From CBDBIK01 sp965206145 (GTDB taxonomy: Bacteria; Pseudomonadota; Alphaproteobacteria; TMED109), in contig CBDBIK010000009.1 in the NCBI GenBank assembly GCA_965206145.1, forward strand, positions 434,001-498,000: a stretch of DNA of 64,000 bases, read 5' to 3'. The position numbers and the translations under genes were made by a program. Below, in pieces: positions 36,443 through 44,860 of the stretch. The notes beneath the pieces were generated by a model. That model worked only from the letters and a program-made list of their open reading frames with translations, was not told the origin of the DNA and did not search any database. Positions within the stretch are counted from its first letter, which is position 1, and every line of letters begins with the position of its first letter.

Positions 36443-37297
36443 ATGATAAGTACTGAAAGCAACATTAGTCTTTTAACAATCATCAGGGCATTTTGGGTCC
36501 GTATTGCGATCACATGGCTGATCGTTTTTGTAGAGAACATTCTGATTGCACTCATCCCTCTGGTCATTGGCCTATCCATCGACGGTTTGCTTAAAGGCAG
36601 TACCAATCAGCTGTTCTTCCTGTCGGCGATACTTATTCTGTTGGTTGCGGTTGCGTTTATCAGACGTCTCTATGACACGCGTGTGTACGGCACAATCCGT
36701 CTTAAACTTGGAATAAACCTTCATCAAAGAAATTCTGAACTCAAAATTTCCAAACGAAGCGCCAGGTTGGATATGTCACGCGAACTTGTCGACTTTTTGG
36801 AACAGGACGTACCAAAACTGATTACTGCTGTCATTCAAATCTCGGTCAGTCTTTCGGTGCTGGCGTTTTTTGACATCAGGTTGGGACTTTCAGCGGTTGT
36901 GGCTGTTATCGGTATGATTACTGTCTATGCCTGTTTTCATCGTCGATTTTATCGCTTCAATGCTAATTTTAACGAGCAACGTGAGCGGCAGGTCGATGTT
37001 TTGGACGCTGGGATCAAACTCGGTGTTTTCAGGCATCTTCGTGCACTTCGGCGAAGCGAGGTGGCAATTTCGGATACGGAAGCCGTAGTTTACGGTGGAA
37101 TCTTTCTACTTCAGATCGCTTTTATTTCATATAATCTCTACATCGGTGCCCAATTGCCAGGGATAACTGCAGGTAAAATTTTCTCCATCGCTACCTACTC
37201 TTGGGAATTTATCGATGCGGCATTACTGTTTCCTATGGCTCTGCAGAGTTGGTCGCGCCTGAGCGAGATTACCAACCGGATCAACGCTGATCCCTAA
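36443..37297 (+). CDS. ABC-type six-helix membrane domain protein without ATPase
   Basis: A 284-residue integral membrane protein with about six hydrophobic helices (two near residues 18-75, two near 125-165, two near 215-265) separated by basic loops. The pattern resembles the standalone ABC-transporter transmembrane family, proteins with an ABC exporter membrane fold and no nucleotide-binding domain. None is encoded nearby. GGAGATGGAGG precedes the ATG. The gene is visibly richer in A and T than its neighbours and follows an IS remnant, both consistent with acquisition by transfer. Substrate and partner are unknown. Confidence 0.7.
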   Translation: MISTESNISLLTIIRAFWVRIAITWLIVFVENILIALIPLVIGLSIDGLLKGSTNQLFFLSAILILLVAVAFIRRLYDTRVYGTIRLKLGINLHQRNSELKISKRSARLDMSRELVDFLEQDVPKLITAVIQISVSLSVLAFFDIRLGLSAVVAVIGMITVYACFHRRFYRFNANFNEQRERQVDVLDAGIKLGVFRHLRALRRSEVAISDTEAVVYGGIFLLQIAFISYNLYIGAQLPGITAGKIFSIATYSWEFIDAALLFPMALQSWSRLSEITNRINADP

Positions 37298-37324
37298 ATC
37301 CTCACAGGCTAACCCTGGCCTGCT

Positions 37325-37421
37325 GGAGTGCCGGAACGAAGAAGTTGCATGACCCTCACCCATGCATGTCCTGTCGCGGTTGCGGTTCAGGGAGTGCCGG
37401 AACGAAGGAGTCGCATGGCCC
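37325..37421. repeat. Imperfect 31-bp direct repeat pair
   Basis: Copies at 37325-37355 and 37391-37421 differ at only three positions; both contain GGAGTGCCGGAACGAAG. They lie 66 bases apart. One reading frame stays open through both copies, so this could be a decayed coding sequence, but no start or family is recognisable. Confidence 0.75.
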
Positions 37422-37455
37422 CCATCGACGAGTTGAAACGGTACTCCCTTCCTTA

Positions 37456-37695
37456 ATTCTTAAGAGTGGTACTTTCAGGTCTTGAGAAAAACAATCTCCA
37501 GTGCGCATTGATCATGGGCAGCGACGTTGTCGGCGAGTGCTTGGGCCGTGGTCGTGCATGCTGTGGCCATGGGTGACATTGGCACCACGCAATCCATAGT
37601 CATCAAAGACAAATTTTCTGCCGCCCTGCCGAACCAACCGATGTTTGATACCAACGGCTCTGATGTTTGGCTCAATGGGATTCTCAAGAGTGGTA
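37456..37695. repeat. 16-bp direct repeat pair
   Basis: ATTCTTAAGAGTGGTA at 37456-37471 recurs with one mismatch as ATTCTCAAGAGTGGTA at 37680-37695, 224 bases later. The pair brackets an unassigned 208-base stretch. It may mark the ends of a small inserted or decayed element. Confidence 0.6.
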
Positions 37696-38016
37696 AAATT
37701 TGTGATTGTGACTGAGCCTTATGTCTCAATCGGTTTCAGGGATTTTGGGCACTTAATTATGTAATCACCTTCGAACATCTTCCGCACCGTGAAGATTTTC
37801 CACTCTCGTGTCCGGGTGTCGCAAGGCCGGGGCAGCGGGGCGATTACTGGGTGGCGGTGAAGTACCAAAGGCATACACACAGGCCCTTCTTCGCGCTTGG
37901 TTTGTGGACGGATTCCGTTTACCCCGGTAGCGTCTCCAGGTCGGTTCGCACCCGATTCCGCCCGAGAAGGGCGCGTTGACCGGGCGATATCAAAACCTCG
38001 GGCGGGAAGGGTATTC

Positions 38017-40230
38017 ATGGAGGCGAGACGGCGAGTCCACGCGTTTGCGCTGCTGGCTGCGGCATTCCTGAATGTTTCCGGTGCCTGTTTCGCAGCCCAG
38101 GAAGAAGGTTCCTACCCCGTCCCGCTAGAAACTTGGACCAAACCGTCTCTCGGCGCGGATTGGTTATCGCTTGATCTTGCGAAGGAATTATTTCCGGGTG
38201 CGGACGCTTTGGAGCCCGTGCAGGCGGACCTTTCCGTCGCTCCGGTGTTTGGGGATGGAGTTCTTCAAGGGTACATCTTCGCTACCCGGGACATCACTGA
38301 ATCGTTGGGTTTTTCCTCGCTTGAGTTCGTCATCGTGGTGGGGCTGCGGCTCGACGGAACGCTCGCCGGCGTTCGCGTGGTCGAGCACCGGGAACCGATC
38401 ATTGATCTGATCATGCTTCAGGATCTGGTCCCTCGCTTTGCCGGCCAGTACGTTGATGTCGATATTCGCGCTCCGCTTCGCGTGCACCTGAGTCAGACCG
38501 ACGCACCCGGTGCAATCGACGGAATCTCCTCGGCCACGATCAGTGCGGTGCTGTTCAATGAGGCCATCCTCCGGGCATCACGCATGGTTGCCCACGCGAA
38601 GGGCATTCGCCTTCACGATCACCCTGTCCTGGACATCGTGACCTACCGTCCGGAAAGGTTCGTAGCTCTCGTGGAACAGGGAAGCCTTGGTCGACTCAGA
38701 ATCACCCGGGCGGCGGCGGAGGAAGCCGGTGTCATCGATCCCGATCTCTCGGGCAGCGGCGGCACGACCCGTGATCTCTACGTCTACGTCAACGAGCGTG
38801 AAGCAGGCGTTACCGTCCCGGAGTTTCCCGAGGATCTCGTTCTCGACATCTATGCGGGTCCGGCTATGACCCCGACAGTGGGACGGAACGTCCTTGGCGA
38901 CAAGTGGTACGACCTTTTCGTGAGCGGTCGTGACCCGAATGATCTGATGCTTGCCGTGATGACAAACGGGCCTTACTCGATCGATTCTGATCGTCATCTT
39001 TCAAGCGGATCCTTCCGCCGCCTTCGTCTTGTCCAGGAGGGGAAGGACTTTGATCTCTCGAAGGATAATTATCGCTTTCTCGGCTTCCTGCACGGATCGG
39101 ACAAACCCCGGTTCTCCGAAATGGGGCTGTTCTGGATTCCGGCTGAATCTGGCATCAATCCCGTGAAGCCCTGGTCGCTTGAGGTGCTGGTGGAAAACCG
39201 GGGAGGAACCCAAGCTGCCTGGTTCCAGCTCGATTACACAATCAGCGAGGAGTTCGTTTTGATGCCAACGGGCCTCGACACTCTGGCGGCCGAGAATCCA
39301 ATGCCTGTGTGGGTAGCTGCCTGGCAGGCACAGCGCGTCAATATCGTGGTTCTGATTACGGCACTCGCGTTGCTTACGGTGATTCTTGTCGGGATGGACT
39401 GGTTGGCGAAGCGACCGAGTCTTCTCAGGACGGTCAGGATTGGGTTCCTGAGCTTCGTTCTCGTTTGGATGGGTTGGCAGGTTGGGGCACAGGTCACCAT
39501 CCTCAACGTCCTGACGTGGCTTCAGTCCCTGGTGTCATGGACGGGTCTTGTCGTGGTCCTTTCGGATCCGCTCATCATGATCGTGATGGTCTTCGTCACG
39601 GTTACATTTTTCCTGTTCGGGCGCGGCATTTTCTGCGGGTGGCTTTGTCCGTTCGGTGCCTTGCAGGAACTGCTTGCGAAGGCAGCCCAGGCACTCAAGG
39701 TGCGCCAGGTTGAGATCAACCACCGTTGGCATCGTCGGTTGTGGCCCGTGAAGTACGTTGTGCTTGCAGGTCTCGTGGGATCGTCATTCTATTCCATGGA
39801 TGTAGCCGGTATCGCCTCCGAAGTGGAGCCGTTCAAGACCGCCATCTCTCTCAAGTTTGACAGGGAATGGCCTTACGTTGTTTGGGCCGTGGCGTTGCTT
39901 GGTGCGGGAGTTTTCATTGAGCGGTTTTTCTGCCGTTTCATCTGTCCGCTCGGGGCGGCGATGGCGGTGGGGGGCAAGCTACGCCTAGTGAACCTGCTCA
40001 ACCGCCGGCCCGAATGCGGATCTCCCTGCCAATTGTGCGCGCGGCGCTGTCCGATCGGTGCCATCGAGCCGAGCGGTGCGATTCGCATGGACGAATGTTT
40101 CTACTGCCTTGATTGCCAGGAGCTGTACCACGATGAGCACGTCTGCCCGCCACTGGTCCGGTCACGGCGTCGAGCCAAAGTCTTGCCAACAGCGGATGAG
40201 AGTGTTTCCGGTGCTGTTGCTGGCAGCTGA
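38017..40230 (+). CDS. nosR: NosR-like membrane flavoprotein/ferredoxin
   Basis: NosR-type proteins donate electrons to, and are needed for expression of, nitrous oxide reductase. The layout matches: a signal peptide (VHAFALLAAAFLNVSGACFA), a periplasmic FMN-binding domain with the flavinylation-type segment DAPGAIDGISSATISAVLF, several membrane helices from about residue 430, then two CxxxCP motifs (CGWLCPFGALQE and CRFICPLGAAM) and a cysteine-rich ferredoxin-like end (CGSPCQLCARRCPIGAI and CFYCLDCQ). The ATG at 38017 follows GGGAAGGG and starts the signal peptide, giving 737 residues. No nosZ, nosD or nosF is in the window, so a related electron-transfer role cannot be excluded. Confidence 0.85.
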   Translation: MEARRRVHAFALLAAAFLNVSGACFAAQEEGSYPVPLETWTKPSLGADWLSLDLAKELFPGADALEPVQADLSVAPVFGDGVLQGYIFATRDITESLGFSSLEFVIVVGLRLDGTLAGVRVVEHREPIIDLIMLQDLVPRFAGQYVDVDIRAPLRVHLSQTDAPGAIDGISSATISAVLFNEAILRASRMVAHAKGIRLHDHPVLDIVTYRPERFVALVEQGSLGRLRITRAAAEEAGVIDPDLSGSGGTTRDLYVYVNEREAGVTVPEFPEDLVLDIYAGPAMTPTVGRNVLGDKWYDLFVSGRDPNDLMLAVMTNGPYSIDSDRHLSSGSFRRLRLVQEGKDFDLSKDNYRFLGFLHGSDKPRFSEMGLFWIPAESGINPVKPWSLEVLVENRGGTQAAWFQLDYTISEEFVLMPTGLDTLAAENPMPVWVAAWQAQRVNIVVLITALALLTVILVGMDWLAKRPSLLRTVRIGFLSFVLVWMGWQVGAQVTILNVLTWLQSLVSWTGLVVVLSDPLIMIVMVFVTVTFFLFGRGIFCGWLCPFGALQELLAKAAQALKVRQVEINHRWHRRLWPVKYVVLAGLVGSSFYSMDVAGIASEVEPFKTAISLKFDREWPYVVWAVALLGAGVFIERFFCRFICPLGAAMAVGGKLRLVNLLNRRPECGSPCQLCARRCPIGAIEPSGAIRMDECFYCLDCQELYHDEHVCPPLVRSRRRAKVLPTADESVSGAVAGS

Positions 40231-40243
40231 ATAGGGGAGAGCC

Positions 40244-40486
40244 TTGGCGGACAAGGTGACAGTCGGCGAGGTGGCGGCGGCGTTCCTCTGGGAATACAGG
40301 ATTGATACGGTCTACGGAGTGGTTTTGGTCCATAACTTGCCCATGCTCGACGCCATCGCCAGGGACAATGTGGTGCGGCTCGCCAACGCGCGATGAGGCA
40401 GGTGTTGGCCACATGGCAGATGCACACACACACGGATCTCAGGCGAGCTTTCCGCTCTTTTCACCAGCTCGTTCTGGCGGCGGGCT
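40244..40486 (+). pseudogene. Broken N-terminus of a thiamine diphosphate enzyme
   Basis: From a TTG at 40244 a frame reads VTVGEVAAAFLWEYRIDTVY and continues through NLPMLDAIARDN to a stop at 40394-40396. The next part of the same domain then continues in another frame as RDEAGVGHMADAH and RISGELSALFTSS, which correspond to the cofactor-activating Glu region of ThDP-dependent enzymes. After this the similarity fades and the convergent ispH gene begins. At least one frameshift and loss of about 90 percent of the protein make it a pseudogene. It differs in sequence from the intact ThDP enzyme at 13.4 kb, so it is not a copy of it. Confidence 0.75.
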
Positions 40487-41476
40487 TTATCGTCGGGCAG
40501 ATCCGTTGCCGAGACCATGCGCTGAATCGGTTCTGCGTTGCTTGCGCGAAGGCCAGGTCTCCGGGAACCGGAATTTCGTCTTCTCCGACGGGCCTTCTAG
40601 TGACTCCACGTGGGTGGTGCCGTCACTGATTTTGCGAATCCGCTCCACAACTTCTGTGACGAGGCCTTCCGGGGTTGATGCTCCGGAGGTCACGCCTACG
40701 GATTTAGCGTTCTCGATCCAAGAGGGGGCGAGTTCGGATGCGTTTTCGATCCGGTAGCTGGGAACGCCTCGTCTCTCTCCGAGATCACGAAGTCTGGCCG
40801 AATTGGAACTCATCTTGCCGCCGACGACGATGATCAAATCCACGTGCTCGGCGAGTTTTCGCACCGCCTGCTGGCGATTCTTTGTTGCATAGCAGATGTC
40901 CTTGGTGTCCAGTCCTCGAATCGAGGGAAAGCGTCTAACGAGTGTGTCGATCACGCCTCTCACGTCGTCCACCGATAATGTGGTCTGCGTGACGTACGCC
41001 AGTCGCTCCGGGTCGCTCACCTCGATTTCTTCCACGTCCTTTTTCGTCTCGACGAGATGGACCCCATCAGGAATCCGACCCATCGTTCCCTCGACTTCCG
41101 GATGTCCTCGGTGCCCAACGAGAATCACTTCGAGGCTCTCGTCTCGGTAGCGGATTGCCTCTGTATGCACTTTTGCAACTAGGGGGCAGGTCGCATCGAT
41201 CACTCTCAAATTCCGCGCCTCGGCTTTCCTCTCGACCGCCTCGGAGACGCCGTGGGCACTGAACACGGTGATCGCGCCTTCGGGAATTTCATTCACATCG
41301 TTCATGAAAATCACGCCTTGCCGACGAAAAGAATCGACCACATGGGCGTTGTGCACGATCTCGTGGCGGACGTACACTGGCGGCCCGTATTCATTGATTG
41401 CATGCTCGACGATCGCAATCGCCCTTTCGACTCCGGCGCAGTACCCACGCGGGGCCGCGAGCAGAACCTTCTTCAC
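40487..41476 (-). CDS. ispH: 4-hydroxy-3-methylbut-2-enyl diphosphate reductase
   Basis: IspH is the last enzyme of the MEP isoprenoid pathway, a 4Fe-4S protein. The three cluster cysteines are visible in APRGYCAGVERAI, VIDATCPLVAKVH and DICYATKNRQQA, with the conserved AYVTQTTLS between them and GKMSSNSARLRD after. The 329-residue product ends in a charged tail. Its ATG overlaps the stop of the upstream acyl-CoA ligase as ATGA, an unusual partner. Confidence 0.96.
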   Translation of the reverse strand: MKKVLLAAPRGYCAGVERAIAIVEHAINEYGPPVYVRHEIVHNAHVVDSFRRQGVIFMNDVNEIPEGAITVFSAHGVSEAVERKAEARNLRVIDATCPLVAKVHTEAIRYRDESLEVILVGHRGHPEVEGTMGRIPDGVHLVETKKDVEEIEVSDPERLAYVTQTTLSVDDVRGVIDTLVRRFPSIRGLDTKDICYATKNRQQAVRKLAEHVDLIIVVGGKMSSNSARLRDLGERRGVPSYRIENASELAPSWIENAKSVGVTSGASTPEGLVTEVVERIRKISDGTTHVESLEGPSEKTKFRFPETWPSRKQRRTDSAHGLGNGSARR

Positions 41477-43026
41477 GCCTGCTTCCTCAGTTCGATCTTC
41501 AGGATTTTCCCGGTCGCGTTCATGGGGAGCGTGTCCCGGAACTCGACCACGCGGGGGTACTTGTAGGCGGCAATCCGCTCCTTGGCGAAGTCGATGATCT
41601 GACTTTCCGTGAGATTGGCTCCGGGCTTGGGCACGATGAACGCCTTGATTTCTTCACCATGCTCTTCGGAGGGGATGCCGATCACGGCAACCAAGGAAAT
41701 TTCCGGGTGCTCGATCAATATTTCCTCCACCTCGCGCGGATAGACGTTGTATCCTCCCCGCAGAACCATGTCCTTCAGCCGATCAACGATGAAGAGGTAA
41801 TCATCCGCGTCCATGTAACCCAAGTCCCCGGTGTGGAACCATCCGCCGCGCATTGCCGTTTTGGTGTCGCCGGGGCGGTTGAGATAGCCTTTCATCACGC
41901 AGTGCCCCCGGATCACGATCTCGCCCACCTCGCCTGCGGGCAGGAATGTCTCCTCAGAGTCGACGATGCCGATCTCGACACCCCAGACCGCCTGTCCGAC
42001 TGAGCCGGGCTTACGCTCCCGGTCGAGATGGTTAAACGAGGCTACGGGGGAGGTTTCTGAGAGACCGTAACCTTCGATCACCACCACTTCAAAGCGTTTC
42101 TCAACTGCTTTCATGAGTTCAAGCGGCATGGCGGCACCGCCAGAACAACAGACCCGAAGGTTTGCGCACGCGGCTTCCGCATTGTTGTTGTTCGCTTCTG
42201 CATGGGTGAGCAGACCCCAATACATCGTTGGAACTCCAGCAAAGATGGTAATCCTTTCGGCTTCGAGCGCCTTCCAGGCATCGCCGGGATCGAATCGGGG
42301 AAGGATCACGAGGCGGGCGCCGGCGAGCACGCCGGCGAGCATCAGAACCACCTGACCGAAGACGTGAAAAAGAGGAAGGACAACGAGGATTGAATCGTCG
42401 GGGCCGAGGGTAGTGAGGTCGCGGGAAATGGTGGCGTTGAAGGCGAGATTATTGTGCGTGAGCTCCGCCCCTTTCGCTCGGCCTGTCGTCCCCGACGTAT
42501 AGAGGATGACCGCAGTGTCCTCGCCGGAGCGGGAGACAGTGTCGAACTCTTCTTCGGCATTGCTAATGAGAGAGCTGAATGTACCCGCACCCTCAAATGG
42601 CGGAGACGCTTCAGAATCGATGGTGATCGACCAGAACCTCGTGCAGTTCTTGACCTGCTCGAAAGCGGTGCGCCCAACCTCGCCCACGGGCAACTCTTCT
42701 GTGTCCTCGAAGCAGAAGAAGCCTACCGCGCCCGAGTCCTCAAGCATGAAAGCGATTTCACCCTCTTTCAGGAGAACGTTGAGAGGGACCACGGTCGCCC
42801 CGCATTTGATCACGCCGAAATAGATGAAAAGGAACTGCGGAAGATTCGGACAGCACAGCGCGATGCTGTCGCCGGGCTTGACGCCCGCCGTTGCAAGACC
42901 TGCAGCCACGCGGGTGGCGATGGCGTTTGTCTCCTCGAAGGAGAATGAACGCCCCCCGAAGGTGATCGCGATCCTCAAGGGATCCTTTCGCGCAGTACTT
43001 TCAAGGATGGTCGACAAGTTCAGCAT
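41473..43026 (-). CDS. Long-chain fatty acid-CoA ligase-like protein
   Basis: An ANL-family acyl-CoA synthetase of 517 residues: P-loop VILYTSGTTGRAKGAELTH, GYGLSETSPVASFN, HTGDLGYMDADDYLFIVDRL (quoted as one block), GGYNVYPREVEEIL and a C-terminal NATGKILKIELR carrying the catalytic Lys. It most resembles fatty acid-CoA ligases of the FadD type. Translationally coupled to ispH downstream; a divergent promoter region of about 150 bases separates it from the cytochrome c-prime gene. Confidence 0.9.
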   Translation of the reverse strand: MLNLSTILESTARKDPLRIAITFGGRSFSFEETNAIATRVAAGLATAGVKPGDSIALCCPNLPQFLFIYFGVIKCGATVVPLNVLLKEGEIAFMLEDSGAVGFFCFEDTEELPVGEVGRTAFEQVKNCTRFWSITIDSEASPPFEGAGTFSSLISNAEEEFDTVSRSGEDTAVILYTSGTTGRAKGAELTHNNLAFNATISRDLTTLGPDDSILVVLPLFHVFGQVVLMLAGVLAGARLVILPRFDPGDAWKALEAERITIFAGVPTMYWGLLTHAEANNNNAEAACANLRVCCSGGAAMPLELMKAVEKRFEVVVIEGYGLSETSPVASFNHLDRERKPGSVGQAVWGVEIGIVDSEETFLPAGEVGEIVIRGHCVMKGYLNRPGDTKTAMRGGWFHTGDLGYMDADDYLFIVDRLKDMVLRGGYNVYPREVEEILIEHPEISLVAVIGIPSEEHGEEIKAFIVPKPGANLTESQIIDFAKERIAAYKYPRVVEFRDTLPMNATGKILKIELRKQA

Positions 43027-43177
43027 TTCTAGTTTCCGGTGGTCTTCTGCAGCTTCATGTTACCGTCCGCTGTGCCGATGGCGGGGCAGGGTCAGGACTT
43101 CCACGAGGTCCTTGCCTTGTCATTGCACGACGCGAGGAGCACACTTGCCACCGGAAGCATTATCCGAGGGGGTCGTT

Positions 43178-43642
43178 ATGAGTGTGTTGTTTTTCCGTCG
43201 CGCTGTTGTCTCCGGCGTCGTGGCACTTGCCGTTGTCGCGGGCTCCAGTCTTGCATGGGCTGCCAATGAGCCCGCCAACGTCATCAAGTACCGGAAGAAT
43301 CTGATGAAGGCGGTGGGAGGCCACATCGGTCAAATCGCTGGTGTTGTCAAAGGCGAGGTTAGTTTCAAGGGTGACGTGAAGGCTAATGCCGATGCGATCG
43401 TCGCCCTGCTGGCTGCTACCGGCAAGGTCTTCCCTGAAGGATCCGGCGAAGGCGACACCAAGGCCAAGGCTGAGATCTGGCAGGACCGCGCGAAGTTCGA
43501 TGCGGCTCTCGAGAGTTCATTGGAAAAATCGAAGGCCCTTGCTGTTGCTGCGGGCGGCGGTGACATGGCCGCCATCGGTGGCGCGCTGGGCGCATTGGGC
43601 AAAACTTGCGGCGGTTGCCACAAGGCTTTCCGGCAGAAATAG
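43178..43642 (+). CDS. Cytochrome c-prime-like class II cytochrome
   Basis: A 154-residue periplasmic protein with a signal peptide (RRAVVSGVVALAVVAGSSLAWA), an all-helical body (YRKNLMKAVGGHIGQIAGVV) and the heme-binding CGGCH motif near the very C-terminus, the layout of class II cytochromes c. These bind NO or act in electron transfer and stress protection. The ATG at 43178 starts the signal peptide; the frame is open further upstream on the complement of the ligase gene. Its last codons overlap the start of the next cytochrome gene. Confidence 0.92.
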   Translation: MSVLFFRRAVVSGVVALAVVAGSSLAWAANEPANVIKYRKNLMKAVGGHIGQIAGVVKGEVSFKGDVKANADAIVALLAATGKVFPEGSGEGDTKAKAEIWQDRAKFDAALESSLEKSKALAVAAGGGDMAAIGGALGALGKTCGGCHKAFRQK

Positions 43643-44535
43643 CCGGTGCCGCCCTTCTCGCGGTAGCCTTGACTCACGCCTCTCCCGCGCTGGCAGGGGA
43701 CGCGGGGCGAGGGGCCTACGTCGCGGCGGCGGCAGGATGTTTTTCCTGCCACACCGATGAATCCCGCGGAGGCACCCCTTATGCAGGCGGTGCGCCTTTG
43801 CACTCGCCTTTCGGGACGTTCGTCCCACCGAACATCACCCCTGACCCCGAGCACGGTATCGGAAGCTGGACCTCCGAGGAGTTCGTGCGCGCTATCCGCA
43901 GGGGGATTTCTCCTGGCGGAGATCCTTACTACCCAGCATTTCCCTACACGAGTTACGCAAGCATGACCGAGGAGGACGCTCTTGATCTCCACGCCTATCT
44001 CATGACCTTTGAGCCGATTGCCAAACGGGCTCCTGAGCACGACTTGGGGTTCCCTTTCTCGATTCGTGCGGGTTTGTGGGGATGGAGACTTCTCTATTTC
44101 GATCCGCCTGAGGACAGGGATCCTCCCAAAGGGCGGGGGGATTACCTGGTGAACGCACTTGGCCACTGTGGGGAATGCCATACACCCCGGAATGTGATCG
44201 GTGCGCCAAGGCATACGATGGCGTTCGCAGGTTCCGTTCTTGGCGACGGCGATACGGCTTCCAACATCACTCCGGACAACGAAACCGGGATCGGGAACTG
44301 GTCAGAAGGTGATTTTCGCTTCTTCCTTTCCACCGGCCTCAACCCGGAGGGCGATTCGGCAGGCGGTGCCATGGCTCTTGTGATCGAGCATTCGACGGGG
44401 AAACTTGTTGAGGAAGATTCCCTGGCCATGGTGGACTATCTCCGCAATCTTCCGGCAATCGCGAACGAGGTTGCCGGGAAAGAGGACAAAAGCGGAGGCG
44501 AAGGTGAAGCTCCCGACGACGAGTACGATTTCTGA
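43606..44535 (+). CDS. Diheme c-type cytochrome
   Basis: A periplasmic protein of up to 309 residues with a signal peptide (AGAALLAVALTHASPALA) and two CxxCH heme sites, CFSCH near residue 46 and CGECH near residue 189. The repeated pattern NITPDPEHGIGSWTSEEF and NITPDNETGIGNWSEGDF resembles the cytochrome subunits of membrane alcohol or gluconate dehydrogenases, which have three hemes; here only two are seen. The start must lie inside the preceding gene: TTG at 43606 or 43615 are the only candidates that retain the signal peptide, so translation is probably coupled. The tail is acidic. Confidence 0.85.
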   Translation: MRRLPQGFPAEIAGAALLAVALTHASPALAGDAGRGAYVAAAAGCFSCHTDESRGGTPYAGGAPLHSPFGTFVPPNITPDPEHGIGSWTSEEFVRAIRRGISPGGDPYYPAFPYTSYASMTEEDALDLHAYLMTFEPIAKRAPEHDLGFPFSIRAGLWGWRLLYFDPPEDRDPPKGRGDYLVNALGHCGECHTPRNVIGAPRHTMAFAGSVLGDGDTASNITPDNETGIGNWSEGDFRFFLSTGLNPEGDSAGGAMALVIEHSTGKLVEEDSLAMVDYLRNLPAIANEVAGKEDKSGGEGEAPDDEYDF

Positions 44536-44860
44536 AATTGAGCACTCCGTCATGGCAAGAATCACGATCCGCAATCTGGATTGATGAGGGTGTGAAGGCT
44601 TAATTTTTGCGTGCGTGCAGCCGAAAACGGGCGTTCGATGAAGGAGGAAATACGGGTCATCCTGCACGAAACGTTTTCGAGCAAGGTTGGGCTCAAAACT
44701 TCGGAAAAATCACGCTAAATGTTTCGCGCATTTCGGCATAGAGCCTAGGAATATTACGTATTTCACAGAGGTGGGAATCGGATTCATTGATTCGAGGGGT
44801 GAGCACATAAAGCTTGATTGAGGCGTTTTTGCTTTCACTCTCGGAGAGAGTGTGTTTGAG
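44536..44860. other. 325-bp AT-rich gap without a gene
   Basis: Lies between the diheme cytochrome and the convergent sixA. It is visibly AT-rich and contains no open frame of interest, no RNA gene and no strong hairpin with a T-run that I can identify. Confidence 0.5.

Larger units (their letters stand above)
37298..38016. other. 719-bp gap with repeats and no supported gene
   Basis: Short open frames on both strands (for example 37475-37729 minus and 37527-37715 plus) have no recognisable product and no good start signals. The stretch contains two separate pairs of short direct repeats, described individually, and presumably the promoter of the nosR-like gene. No FNR-type TTGAT-N4-ATCAA box was seen. 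Confidence 0.45.

Noticed and set aside
37475..37729. 84-codon minus-strand frame (and a 62-codon plus-strand frame) upstream of nosR
   Set aside because: No start signal, no recognisable family, and position among decayed sequences and repeats.
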